Shown in pieces: positions 20,906 through 32,024 of a stretch of DNA of 64,000 nucleotides. Within the stretch, counting starts at the first letter, position 1. Each line of letters starts with the position of its first letter. A program made the position numbers and the translations under genes. The notes beneath the pieces were generated by a model. It was not told the origin of the DNA, did no database searches, and saw only the letters and a program-made list of their open reading frames with translations. This DNA is from Cryptomeria japonica (taxonomy: Eukaryota > Streptophyta > Pinopsida > Cupressales > Cupressaceae). Where the stretch lies: assembly GCF_030272615.1 (NCBI RefSeq), contig NC_081406.1, forward strand, positions 258,653,386 to 258,717,385. Direction: 5' to 3'.

Positions 20906-23084
20906 CCATGACAAGTGAGAGAAGAAAGTTGAAAGAATTAAAAAGGAGAGTAACAAAGCATATCAATAATTTTTTAAAACATGGAAAAACATGTTATAAA
21001 TGTACTTTCCCCTATCATATTGGAAATTTTTTGGGTGATCAATATGTTCTAGTGGATGGATTCAAAGAGTGCACAAACTTCCATGAAAATGAATAATTGT
21101 TTGCAAACTCAATATTCAAATTTGGGTGGATTATTTATTGTTGCTAAATGATGTTATTTTTTATTCTCAATTGTAACATTTATACTTTAGATCTAATATT
21201 GAAGTTGTATTTAACATCCTTCAAGTTGAGGCAAAATTTGAAACAATTCGAATCGTTTCTAGTAGGGTGTATCTCAACAACTTAGAGGTAAAAAAAGGTG
21301 ATTATTCTTAAGTTGTGTAATTTTTGTTGTGAAGGATGATGGTTATAATAGTTTCATTGAGTTGAAAACTTATATTTGTGGTACAATAATAAGTTTCAAA
21401 GTGTTTATGGTACAAATTGTCAAGTGATAGTGCATGTCTACATTTGGGATGGGTGGTTGTGAAAGGAAGGATATTGATGGAAAATGAATGGAGACACATC
21501 ACATACAAACAAATAGTATTAGTAACTTGGTTACATGTTGGTGATTGCTACAATAATATCACTCATTCAAATTAATAGTTCAGAGAGTTTTTAGAAGGAT
21601 GAGAAGGAAGATGGAAAAACTACATTTGATAAATCTTTGTGGAAGGATGTAGATTAGTATAAGTATTAGAAAGAATGCATCAAATATTTATGCATCTGGG
21701 AGCTTAGATTTCATGGTTAGTGTTTCTTGACTATTGACATTGTCACACACAAATTTAATCTTCTAGGTTTGCATTGTGTTCCTAGGAAAAAATTGCTACA
21801 CCACAAAAATATGATCAAGGTTTGGTATGCGTTTTGTGATGAAAAATCATTTTGGAATTATGACCTTGGAGCTATATGTTTATAATTGCTTAGATGAAGC
21901 AATTTTGGGAGGGTGGACTTGTCTTGTCGTCTTTTGCTTAAAAATGAATTTCGGTCAATATTAACCCAATTTATTCTTTCATGGGTTAATAAGACAAGCA
22001 TAGGAGGAGTAATTAATTTAATATTTATTATTTTCCACATATTTGCGATATCAAGAGAGTAATTTATAAATATTAAATTTAGCATTTATGGAGTTCTTAA
22101 TGGGCATTGGAATTTGTGACCTTTGGGAAGTTCATGGTCGATAACTCAATAGTCATTTGGGTGCCCAAGTCTTATGGAATGGTTATAACTATGGTTGTTT
22201 GGGTTATTTGGAGGCATGTTGGTTATTATCCCTTCTCTCATATTTACAAATTTATAGATAGCTTCTTTAGTTGCTAAAAGCCCATTGAAGGAGAAGGCTT
22301 GTGGACAAATACTCATGAGCTTTGGGTGATTAGAGGATGAAAAATAATTGATTTTAGAGGGAATTATCATATAAACATTTCATTTGGGCAAGAGGAGATT
22401 TTGTAAGATTGATTAAAGTTTCTTCTTTTTAGTGTATAGTTGTTATTCATGTGTTCATTTGAGAGTTCTTCAAGCATAAATGTGTAACTCATTGTTAGTT
22501 TTGAGTCTTGTGGAGCTATAACATTATGCTATTTTAAATGTGTTTTTAATGAGATCTACATGTTGGTATTTCTATTTGGAACTCAAACTATTTTGATTTA
22601 TAGCATTTGGAGTTAATCAGGTGAACCATATTTGTCATATTTTGTAAGTTTTATGTAGAATTTTGACGTTGAAAGACAATTAAATTGCTGGTATTGTAGA
22701 TCATATCTCACACTTAAGTGTTTTTTTTTGAATATAAAAAATTTCTTTCCTTTGGTATTCCATGAAGTTTTATTTGGTTTGATGTTCTTTCAGTGAAGAC
22801 TAGCTAGCTAGTTTATTGGGAAAAGTTGGGTATTCTTAATGTATGAAGCTATATTGTGTTGCTTCCATAATAAATCTGTTTTAGACATTTTCATATGCTA
22901 ATTGATATAAAAAATCCATTTCACTAATTTTATATGAAGTTTCTTTGATTCCATTCCATTTATATGTAAGACGAGCTAACTAGTTTTGGTGTTTTTGATG
23001 AAATTAGCATAATATTTGTAAATATAATTATCGGATATTAAATTGCTCATTGATCATTGGTTGAGGACATTAAAGGTTTAATAT
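20906..23084. other. AT-rich intergenic sequence, no gene found
   Basis: Both strands carry only short ORFs without motifs. No paired LTR or terminal inverted repeat was recognised. Confidence 0.4.
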
Positions 23085-23445
23085 GATTGGATTTAGAATT
23101 CTAGATGTAGTTTTGGGACATTTTGGACTTTGGAGTATGAATTACAACATACATAACTTTAGAGTTTGGATGCTAAATTGCACCTTGTTAGAATTTAAAT
23201 TTCAAATGAAACTTTGCATCATATTGGACTTTGAAGTTCGAATTACATCGTATTTTTGTTTAGATTTCAAATTTTAGGTCTAGATTACATTTTGTTGGAC
23301 TTTGGAGTGCAAATGTAAGTTTGCCATATTTTTGACTTCAAAGTTCAAACAAAATTCTATCAAATTTTGGAGTCTAGATACAATTTCATATCATTTTGAA
23401 CTTAAAAGTTCAGATGTAATTTTGCATCATGCAAATGGCCAACCA
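23085..23445. repeat. Highly diverged tandem repeat, about 35-45 bp units
   Basis: About eight loose copies of a unit resembling (gatgtaattttgcatca)(ttttggactttgaagttc) run head to tail. Examples are tggactttggagtatgaat, tggactttgaagttcgaat, tggactttggagtgcaaat and tgaacttaaaagttcagat. Copies differ by substitutions and small indels, which indicates an old array. It ends by about 23445. Confidence 0.6.
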
Positions 23446-23943
23446 AATTTTGACCATGAGAACAAGTGTTGCCAACTAAAGGGGAAGGATTTTGTTCATT
23501 TGGTGTGTTGTACAAAAGTATCTTGGGATAGGTACTTGAGAATATATAGATCTTCATTGGCCAAACAACAAGTCCCATGTATTAAAATTCTATATAAACT
23601 CAATGTAAAATTTCTCATATTCGCATGGGTCTACACATACTAAGGAAATGATAAGGCAGGAAAGGGGAACAACCAATCATAAAATTAAATGTCTCATCCT
23701 CTTGTTGCAACATATGTTCATAAAAAAGTAGATAGTTCACAATTATGTTAATTATATGTTTATTCTCACAAGATATTTAAATCATGTTTACCACGTTTCT
23801 TGAATTTAACCAAACATGAGAATTTAATTACAAATGCTATACACATTCAAATCCAAGGTCAACCAATCATAAAATAAATGATGAATTTTAGACCACATGT
23901 GGGGTGGATCACAATCCAATTGTTAATTGTTCTTGTAGATTTG
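23446..23943. other. No gene supported
   Basis: AT-rich flank between the diverged repeat and LTR E. The phrase caaccaatcataaaa occurs twice (about 23669 and 23863), the only structure seen. Confidence 0.3.
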
Positions 23944-25170
23944 TGTAGACACATAAATATGTCCACTTAATTAAATAAATAGTTAGTATTTATTTGATTA
24001 TTTAACCATCAATCAATAATTAATTAATCCACCCTAGCCCTCTTCTTTTATTAATTAAATAAATTATGATTTAATTCACTTAACCAAATTCAGATAATTA
24101 ATTAAATAAATATAACATATTTATTTAATTAATCCCTCCCTACACTTTTAAATAAATAAACATTTATTTAAATCCCCTTTACCCTTCACCCACTTGCATT
24201 TTCCTAAAAAGGCAAGTTGCACACACATTTAAATCATCCACTTGCATTCTCCTACAAATGCAAGTTGCACCACTATTTTAAATAAATGTATTATTTATTT
24301 AAAATCCTATTTATCCTTACCCACTTGAAGCCTTTAATGGTTTCCCTCAAAGTCTTCAAGTCTTTAATGATTTCCTTCTAGAATCCTCTTAAGCCTATTT
24401 ATTTAATTAAATCCCCCTTTCACATTTAACTAAATCCCTCTCACATTTAAGTAAATGAATATTTATTATGCCAAAAGCGTCTCCTTATATGAAATGTACC
24501 AAGCTCATCTTGTCTATCAACAATGGACATGCTCAATGAAGGCCTGAAAGACGATCAGGATGATCATCACTGTTCATGCGAATTATGTTAACGCAGGCAG
24601 GTAGATAGGTAGTGCTACTGCTACTTTACGAAGATTGCTACTTTTTGAGTTGAATGTATTGTCACATCCCTGACAATGATGACAAGACGTGCGAAAATAA
24701 AAAAATTGTTATCAAGTGCAACTTTAGTCATCCGCTTCTGCTCTCGATGATTGTCTTGCTTGCCATTTCACCTCCACCATAATGTGGGAAGTACGAATGA
24801 AATTTTTGCACTGAGCAACTTGCATGTACTTGGTCACGTCTTGTCAGAAACCTTCAATATTAATAGATTACTATGACAGCTGTACAACGTTTGTCGCAAT
24901 TTGTTCTCCGACAAGCTGTGGGTACTTATCATTTTTCCCATTTGAAATTTCGTTAAGTTGTCAGATATTTTTAGCAGATTGTTGGCGTGCTACTTAGCCC
25001 CACGCACTCCAGTTAAATATAGCCACATTCCATAAAAGAAAGTAGAAACATGAGGGGACTTAAAAGAGTTAAGTAAATAGTGGTACCAACTAAACAATAT
25101 TAGGAATAGAGCTGTGGCCAAAAGTGTGTCTAAATTGGCAGTGCTTTAGGAACTTGGAGCGCACGATGAT

Positions 25171-25450
25171 GGTTTTTTCGCCCCCTCCTCTCGCCAAACA
25201 CATCAAGTCCTTGCTTGTTAAGCAGCAAGGGGCACCAAAGTAGCCAAAGGATGGTCCTATACCAGAGGACGGGGCAGAGAGTGAGCGGCTGCTGGATAAG
25301 AGTTTTGGTTACAGTAATAATTTTACTTCTAAGTATGAATTGGGCCATGAGGTCGACCGTGACCATTTTGGCCACACCTGCTACACTAAGGCTCAGAAAG
25401 GCAAGCTTAGAGGGTAGCCTATTCCTATCAAAGTAATCCTCAAAGCCAAG
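25171..25450 (+). pseudogene. CDPK-related kinase (CRK) first-exon fragment
   Basis: One frame gives SPPLAKHIKSLLVKQQGAPK, stop, [57 protein letters not shown], stop, PIPIKVILKAK. It then meets an AAG/GTGATT splice-donor-like boundary. This matches the N-terminus and start of the kinase domain of plant CRKs. In that family the KYELG..(V/I)GRGHFGHTC glycine-loop region and a V.VK(I/V)I.KAK strand are typical, and an exon boundary follows KAK. Two in-frame stops (25241-25243, 25415-25417) and GRGHFG changed to DRDHFG (loop glycines lost) show it is non-functional. The retained splice donor shows a DNA-level copy, not a processed one. The rest of the kinase is absent. Confidence 0.85.
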
Positions 25451-25453
25451 GTG

Positions 25454-25531
25454 ATTTTTTTTTGTTTGCCTCTTTATTCAATTGTGTCTAAATTTTTTTT
25501 TTGTTTGCCTCTTTATTCAATTGTGTCTAAA
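25454..25531. repeat. 39-bp tandem duplication in the pseudo-intron
   Basis: Two adjacent copies of T-run + gtttgcctctttattcaatt + gtgtctaaa, immediately after the CRK splice donor. Confidence 0.85.
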
Positions 25532-26020
25532 ACTATGAATTGTGGCTCTGATCATTTTTTTCATAACATAGGGGTTCAATTTGGGCACATCGTTCGTTTG
25601 ACTTGACATTGTTGCCATTTACTTATTTTAAAGTGAGACATAATTGGATCATTCATATGCGGGATTTTCTTTCATTTTTGCTAATGTTTGCCCGATCCTT
25701 TACGATGAAATGTTGTGCAGGTTTACAAAATTCTACTGAATGTCCTGAATGAGCCTGCATGTTGACTTTGAAAACAACTTTATATTTTTCCTACAAATCA
25801 CTTTATTGGTTATTCATGTCCGCTTTATTTCATCTTGACAATATGCTTTTGGGTCATCATTTTAGTGGAATGGCATGCTCGCTCTTCACTTAGTTATAAG
25901 GAAATCATCAACAGACTATAAAATCATTGATGAACTATGATTTATTAGATCATCGGGGAGGCAATATTGCATATTTTGGCGAATTTGACAACCTCAACTA
26001 AATTAGCATCAAGAGTCATT

Positions 26021-26071
26021 TTCTCTCTCTCTCTATCTCTCTCTCACACACACACACACACAGACACACAT
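26021..26071. repeat. Compound (CT)n(CA)n microsatellite
   Basis: A (TC)n run with one interruption passes directly into (AC)n with one AG interruption. Confidence 0.9.
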
Positions 26072-26280
26072 AGTTATAAACATTTATGATAAAATACAAG
26101 GGATATTAGGCAAGTCTCGTGGCATGGGAAGAATAACAAAGAAGGGTAGATCCATGAACTTATTCTTTGTGTGATCCACCTTGACTTATATAACCAACAT
26201 GATTCACATAATCTTGCATCTCTTTTGGAGTAGGATGAGCCATTGATTTAGCAAGTTAACTTGTTCCACTTCATAGAGGA

Positions 26281-26575
26281 AACATGTCTATATTTTTCCC
26301 TCTTCCTCTTCCAATACCTCTATATCTACATCTCTTTGCATATCTATCTCTATATCTCAATATTCACTCTTCCATCTCTCTCCATCTCTATAACATTACC
26401 TCTAAATTTCTCCCTACCCCTACAATCCTCCTATCTATCCCTCTCTACACATCACTTCCCATGTCTCCCTATCTATATATTTCTTGATCCTATCTCTATC
26501 TCCTTACCCCTATCTCTCATTATTCCCTCACAATATTTCCTTCTTTCTCTCCCTTTCTCACTATTGCAAACATAA
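26281..26575. repeat. Pyrimidine-rich tract (about 300 bp)
   Basis: The plus strand is strongly biased to C/T, with imperfect repeats of ctatctctatctc and ctctctacc type. ORFs across it are low-complexity artefacts. Confidence 0.75.
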
Positions 26576-27716
26576 TTCTATCCTATTAGTAATGGACCTT
26601 GATTTTCTTCTTAATTAAAAGGTTTTATTTTATTTAAATATCTATCCAAATGCAAGTTGCACACATTTAAATAAATTTATATTTATTTAAAAATCCTAAA
26701 AATCCCTCCCATTTGCATTCTCCTCCAAAATCCACTTGTACACTAACCCTTTTTCTAGAATATTCTAATCCATTCTAATTAGCCTAATTCCCTCCTAAAC
26801 ATTTGCACATTCCTTAAGAAGGGGTCATTTATAAAAAATATGCAAAGTCTTCATAAAGCATTAAAGGCTTTATTTCTTCAACAAGATAACCTCCAAAGTC
26901 TTCCAAAAGGCTCTTGCATAATCATTAATGATTAACTCAACCTTGACCCATGGTTAGAGACTTTCTCTCTAACTTAACCCTCCTTTTAAATCATGGGTCT
27001 CTTCAAGCATTCATTTCTTTGACCATGGTTATCCCTATAACCCTTGCACAAGAGTTTACCCATTGGATAATAACCTTACCCTTGGATAATAGTTTTATCC
27101 AATAAACCAACCCACATGAGGTTACCCTCATGTATTCTCAAGCATTAAATGCTCCTTCCCTCTCCTCTCAAGCCATCCCGTGCTAGCACTTGTCATCATG
27201 GGATTGGGTTGAAAATGATCACGTGGATCATGAATCATGCAATCTTGGCCTTCACAAACTAGATCAATCTTGACCATCCAATCTTGTATTTTGCCTATAA
27301 ATAAAACACTTCTCCTCAAACAAAGGAGGAAGAATTAAATCATTGTTATTATACTAAAATATTGCATAGATACTTAGATTTTTCTCATAGCATCACTCTT
27401 TGCATTTACATAGCATATGTTTTCATTTTCAACCATCTTGAATCTCCATTCAACATCCATGGCTAATGCTAAAAGCTAAGAGATACACTCATTTGGAACT
27501 TGGAGAGGAGGGAAACAAGGGAGAAACAACAAAGGTATCGTGGAAGCATCTTAGGGAGACTCTTCTCCTTTCTTGTTTATTTTGTTAAGCTTCTTTCATG
27601 CTTTTTGAATCTTCTTTGATATGTTTTTGAAATAGTTTTAGTTCTTTGTTTTGGTTTTATGGTTGAAACTAACATTCTAACATTGAACTTTGTTTTAGGC
27701 TCTTATCCACATTTCC

Positions 27717-27955
27717 ATGACATCAATACCAATACTAATGGCATCTACAAGCCATTTTCTCACACCTACACCCACTCCATCATCTTTAGAGATTCAGGAG
27801 CTTAAGGATTCTCTTGAGGCCTCAATGCAAAAAATGATTCAGCAAATGAAAGGGTTCAAAAATGAATTATTTTTAGTCAAAAAGGAGTTGCCACAGGCCA
27901 ACATACCCTACCAACCTGTTAATCTTCTTTTGAGGTTGTTCATGGGGTGACATTT
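27717..27955 (+). pseudogene. Gag N-terminus, probably of the gypsy element associated with LTR E
   Basis: MTSIPILMASTSHFLTPTPT is followed by a predicted coiled coil (LEIQELKDSLEASMQKMIQQ) and ELPQANIPYQPVN, then a stop. The Pro/Thr-rich start plus coiled coil is common at the N-terminus of plant gypsy gag. The central gag domain is not found before the Tat-like element begins at 27964. A C-terminal gag/protease section lies on the far side of that element (62877-64000), so the two may be halves of one interrupted element with a gap between them. Confidence 0.45.
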
Positions 27956-27963
27956 TGGTTAGG

Positions 27964-30900
27964 TGTTCGCTATTCCCCTTTCTTTTTTTGGCCAGCTCTT
28001 CCGTTTGTGCGTGCATGCCACGTGGTGTCACGACACTGCTCTAAGAAGCTCACCTTTCTTGCCTTGCGTTGAGAAAGCGCAGAGCTATCATGTGGCATAG
28101 GATTTTCCTTTGGTGTAAGTGTTTTTGACCCCACCATTCTCCGTGTTCTAGTGTTGACACTTGGTGTCTCCGTGCTTCATGTCTTGGTCCCCATTTTGCG
28201 CTTGACTTTGAGGTTCCTCCGAGTTTCCACATGTCCCTTCGATGATTCATGAACTAGAATATTGTTGGTGTCGTGATTTTATTGTTTTGGCTGGTGCAGA
28301 GATCGCCATGATGCAGTTTGCATAATGACATCAAAAGACTATTTTCGCCTTTTTGATTGCATGCATCTCTATGGACGCCACACAAGGATTTTCCTGACAG
28401 GGAGCAGTTGCTAGGATTTTTCTTGTGCTTTCCTGCTGTTGGTTAAGGGCTGAGGGCTATTTATTGGCCTTCCTTCTATTGTTTTAGTGGTTCAAACTTT
28501 TAAGAAAAGATATTTAGACTTTGGCTCTGTAAATCAAGCCTTTATGTTGATTATGTTTTGTGGATGATAAAGATATTAGACTGTGCCTATGCCCTTTTGT
28601 TGGCATTGTGTTTTTACTGATGTCAACTGATATAGAAGGACAACTGGTATGAGAGTATTGTTGACATGTAGTCATTGATGTCAACTAGTGTTGCAGGTCA
28701 CCAGTAAGGAAGAGAATGTCATTCAGAGGAATGACCATTGGAGTCACCAGTACACAAGTTAGTGTTTGACTTGTGTGGATGAAATGGACAGGTTACTAGT
28801 ACAATCTATCATTGGTAAGGAAAGGGTGTCAACTGGTAAGAGTTGTGTTGATAGTGAGTAGTGGCCAACCGAAAAGCATATGACCAATGTACAAGCATGA
28901 TGAACAAGATGTTGACGGTTGTTTGTGATGAAGAGGTGAAATGTTATCTAAATCACATCAACACTAGAGGAAAAGGATGTACACGTCACCGGTATGCTGC
29001 ATGGATGTAGAACAACAAGACTCCCACTGGATAAAGATGCAGTCACCATGTGAAGAGATGATTGACAATGAATGTGACCACACCGGATCACATGTGCTTG
29101 TTTGAAGACATGCTGCACAAAGAAGGAAGCCACATGAGTGCATTGCAGGATGCAAATGAAGAGGATTCACTACCACTGGTAATTGGAGCTTATCTCCTAT
29201 TATGAAAAGTGTGCATCATAGTTCTGTGAGATAAGACAAACGAGTTAAAGACAGGTGTTTGAAGGCTCACACCGGATCTACCTACGAATCACAAAGATGC
29301 CTCAAGTACATAAAATTAGGGATATGCACTAGACCGATAGAGAAGGTATGTTGAGTTGTCAGAACAAATGAAGAGTGATGGGTTTGTCACTTTGAAAAAC
29401 CAATTGAGATATAGTATGGGCTGATGAAGAAGAAGGAAAGGCTAAGCAGCTGCAGAGAGAGGACAATGGCCGGATTGAAGATGGAGTCAGTTGAAGGTTG
29501 ATGACATGGTGTCATCAAGAGTGTTTACCAATATGTATGTCCACTGGTAATATGGACAAGGTGAAGATAAATAAGACTCCCAGCAGATGAATATGTGCAT
29601 AAGGTAGGTTAACACGAGTGTTGACCAGTTGAGTGTTCCACCAGAAGAGAAGTAGAGTGTAAGGTTGAAAGCATATCGGTTAAGGGTTTAATCAACAAGG
29701 ATAGTAACCCGGTAGAGGAACCCAGTAATGGAGTTGGTCAGTGATCCCATCCATATCAACGCAGATGTTCAAGCAAAGGTGGATGCCAACATAGTTTCCA
29801 CATGGAGGAGATGTGGCATGCATGCACATGTCGATGAATGTGTTGACGATGAGGTAGATGGTGTCAGGTCGACATTTATATTGATAGCGTGTTTCACGGG
29901 TTGAGGTGCAGAAGAGTGCGGCTCAAGACTGATCAGATGATAGAGATCTGATTGGATGTCTTCATGATCAAGGCTGAGTGTACAGGTGCTGATTAGAGGA
30001 GGTGAAGCTATCTACTTGATCGCTTCATAGATCTCTGACAAGTGCAGACTGAGGAAGGAGCCGTGTTTTCTAAACTCAGCAAATGTCTTTTTTAAGCCAC
30101 ATGATTGGTGGAGTTAATTGATCCAGTGCAAGAGGTCGATCTCTAGAAGAAGATATGATTGGATTTTGTTTGCCTTGAGGTAGATGAGGAAACCCTAACC
30201 ACCCAAAATTTGAATTGTCTTTTGGCGGGAAAACTAGGTTATACATATGCAAGCCAAAATCATTGAAGGCGGCTGCTGGATGAGAGAGTATTACTGCCGA
30301 AGGAGTGAAATTAGTCAATTTCTCATGAAGAAGAAGAAGAAGAAGAGATTGAGTGTGAGGAAGAACATGGTTGAAGTGTTCAATAGACATCAGTGAAGCA
30401 ACAGGTAGTCATCCATTGAGTCTGATAGAGGAGTGAACCGACAGAGTTCAGACTGGTAGAGAAGAAGTGCAGAAGACTGCAGAGAAGGAAGGCATAGAAC
30501 CAGCATAGTGTAGTACCGATGGAGAGAAGTGGTGTAACAGAGAGAGAAGAGAACCGGTAAAGTGTAGAACCGATAGAGTGCAGAACCGACAAAGAAGGAG
30601 AAGAGGCTGAACCGACAAGAGTGCAATATAGAGTAAGGTTGCAGCAGTGTGTGGGTTAGCAAATAATCGACAGTGAACTGGATAGAAAATCCTTTTGTAA
30701 CAAGGCTATTCTTTTGTATCTAAATATTCTTTTTGTAGACCATTGAGTTGGAGGTTGTTGTAGGGGTTGTAGCTCCTTGGGTTGGTGCCCTAAATATGGG
30801 GTTGGTGCTCCTTGGGTTGGCACCCTAAACATTGTAATCAAAGATTCATTGTGAGGCTAGATTGGAACAGTAGGATCCAACAACATTTCTCACCAAGGTT

Positions 30901-31534
30901 TTTCCCATCTTGGGTTTTCCTCATATATGTTGGTGTTATGAGATATCCCCTTTATGTGTGAGTGAATTTGTATTAGTCTCCCATCTAACTGGTAAGTTTG
31001 CATTCAGTTAGATCTGTTAACCAATATACTCACATAGGAGAGTTAAAGGGAAAAGTTTGAGAACCACTAATTCACCCCCCTCTCAATGGTGCATTGTGTC
31101 TAATACCTTTATGGTTATTTTGTTTGAAGCTTAATAGATTAACTTATGTGCTATTTTCTGATTCAGTAACTTCTATGATATATGCTGTGAGACTCCATAG
31201 ATTAAACTATGTTGTTAAACTTGTTATCTACTAGATGAATGGTGTACATCATATTTGAATATCTTCTCAAATTGTATTGGGCATGTAGATTGTTGAATGG
31301 GCCTTAAAACTGCAATTACTTGGGTTTTCTGTGCTGCAAATGCTCTAAAAAATATTATGGTGCATTGCCTAATTAGTGTAGCCTTTAAGTTTTCTTTCTC
31401 CATTTTCTCACCCCATTGTGTGAAGAGTTGACTTCTCAAACCCGGAGGTTATTCAGTGAACTTTGCACAAAGGTCCCCAATCACTGAATTTCCCATAAGG
31501 TTGTTAGCGTTTAATGCAAAAGTAGTAGTCAATA
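27964..31534 (+). repeat. 5' LTR of the Tat-like element, split by a solo LTR
   Basis: The two parts (27964-28597 and 31106-31534) align with 61836-62876. Examples are gtggtgtcacgacactgctc, the ggtgcagagatcgccatgatg block, ggcctttatgttgattatg and ggttgttagcgtttaatgca. The end is set at GTAGTCAATA (CAACA in the 3' LTR). The start at TGTTCGC is approximate. Confidence 0.8.
28598..31105 (+). mobile_element. Solo LTR (2508 bp) inserted in the 5' LTR, TSD CCTTT
   Basis: Starts TGTTGGCATTGTG and ends ...GTGTCTAATA. It is flanked by CCTTT at 28593-28597 and 31106-31110. The uninterrupted equivalent in the 3' LTR reads tggCCTTTatgg at 62457-62467, which confirms the insertion point to the base. The terminal CAACA has become TAATA, consistent with two C-to-T changes. 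Inside are many ACCGGT/ACCGA-type short repeats (30420-30620), a GAA run and the U5-like module ggtttttccc...gggttttcc...ttcacccccctctca. No coding region or internal element sequence remains, so it is a recombination-derived solo LTR. Its presumed internal parts are not in this window. Confidence 0.88.
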
Positions 31535-31544
31535 GTTCTTTTTC

Positions 31545-31562
31545 TGGCACGCCTGAAGGGAC
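31545..31562 (+). promoter_or_regulatory. Candidate primer-binding site of the Tat-like element
   Basis: TGGCACGCCTGAAGGGAC starts with the obligatory TGG ten bases after the LTR end. It is not the Met-tRNA type used by the other elements, and the tRNA was not identified. Confidence 0.4.
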
Positions 31563-31734
31563 CTGAACTTGTGCTTAAAGCCTAAGCAGGTTTATGAACC
31601 ACAAAACTATTACTAGGAGTTAAACAAATTGAAATCCCAGTTTGTTTCTACCACCCTTGGTAAACGTCCATTCGTTCGTAGTTGCTTCTTCTCAAAACCC
31701 ACTTGTTATCCTTGCGGTATCTGTTCCCACAGTA

Positions 31735-32024
31735 ATGGCTCAAGTTCCTCCTAGGAATTTTGTGACTTGGAATAGCGGTAGTCCCCTCATTCCTCTCGTT
31801 CCACCCATAGTATGGGGCCCAATTCCCACCTCTGTGCTAAAATTATCCCTAAATTCACCGGAGAAGATTCCAAGACACCGGGATAACACCTACAAGATGT
31901 GGCTGATGTTTGCATAGTCCATAATATTACAAAGCAAAATGTAGCTCTGAGATTGCTTGCAGCTTCATTTAAAGGAAGAGCTTTAGATTGGTATAGATAT
32001 CTTGCACCCAATTCTATAGCTGAT
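31735..32024 (+). pseudogene. Gag, 5' part (Tat-like element)
   Basis: Starts MAQVPPRNFVTWNSGSPLIP. After frame changes it reads QDVADVCIVHNITKQNVALR, LLAASFKGRALDWYRYLAPN, SIAD, which is the gag domain core. It is cut at 32024 by a solo LTR. The coding sequence resumes at 33484 with LGDHFFERF. Confidence 0.75.

Larger units (their letters stand above)
24479..26610. other. Insertion inside LTR E carrying a host gene fragment
   Basis: This block is absent from the related LTR at 32025-33483. It includes a CRK kinase exon with splice donor, a short tandem duplication, a (CT)n(CA)n microsatellite and a pyrimidine tract. No terminal repeats or target duplication could be fixed, so the mechanism (Helitron-like, Pack-type transposon or filler insertion) is open. 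Alternatively the two LTR parts are separate truncated copies. Confidence 0.4.
23944..27700 (+). repeat. LTR E (AT-rich family), apparently interrupted
   Basis: Begins TGTAGACACATAAATATGTCC. Its two parts (23944-24478 and about 26610-27700) match the reverse complement of the solo LTR at 32025-33483 in order. They share runs of TTAATTAAATAAAT, repeated cacttgcatt...gcaagttgcac blocks, GGCTTTAT...CAACAAG and TTACCC(A)TTGGATAA blocks, and finally CCATCCAATCTTG with TATA box CTATAAATA (27294-27302). About 2.1 kb in the middle has no counterpart in the other copy and carries a kinase pseudo-exon. The 3' end is not fixed. No primer site was recognised. Confidence 0.55.

Noticed and set aside
26261-26575. 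104-codon plus-strand ORF rich in Leu/Ser/Ile
   Set aside because: It lies wholly in a pyrimidine-rich low-complexity tract and has no domain.
31642-31917. ATG at 31642 as the gag start
   Set aside because: The preceding residues look untranslated, and MAQVPP at 31735 fits better as the start.
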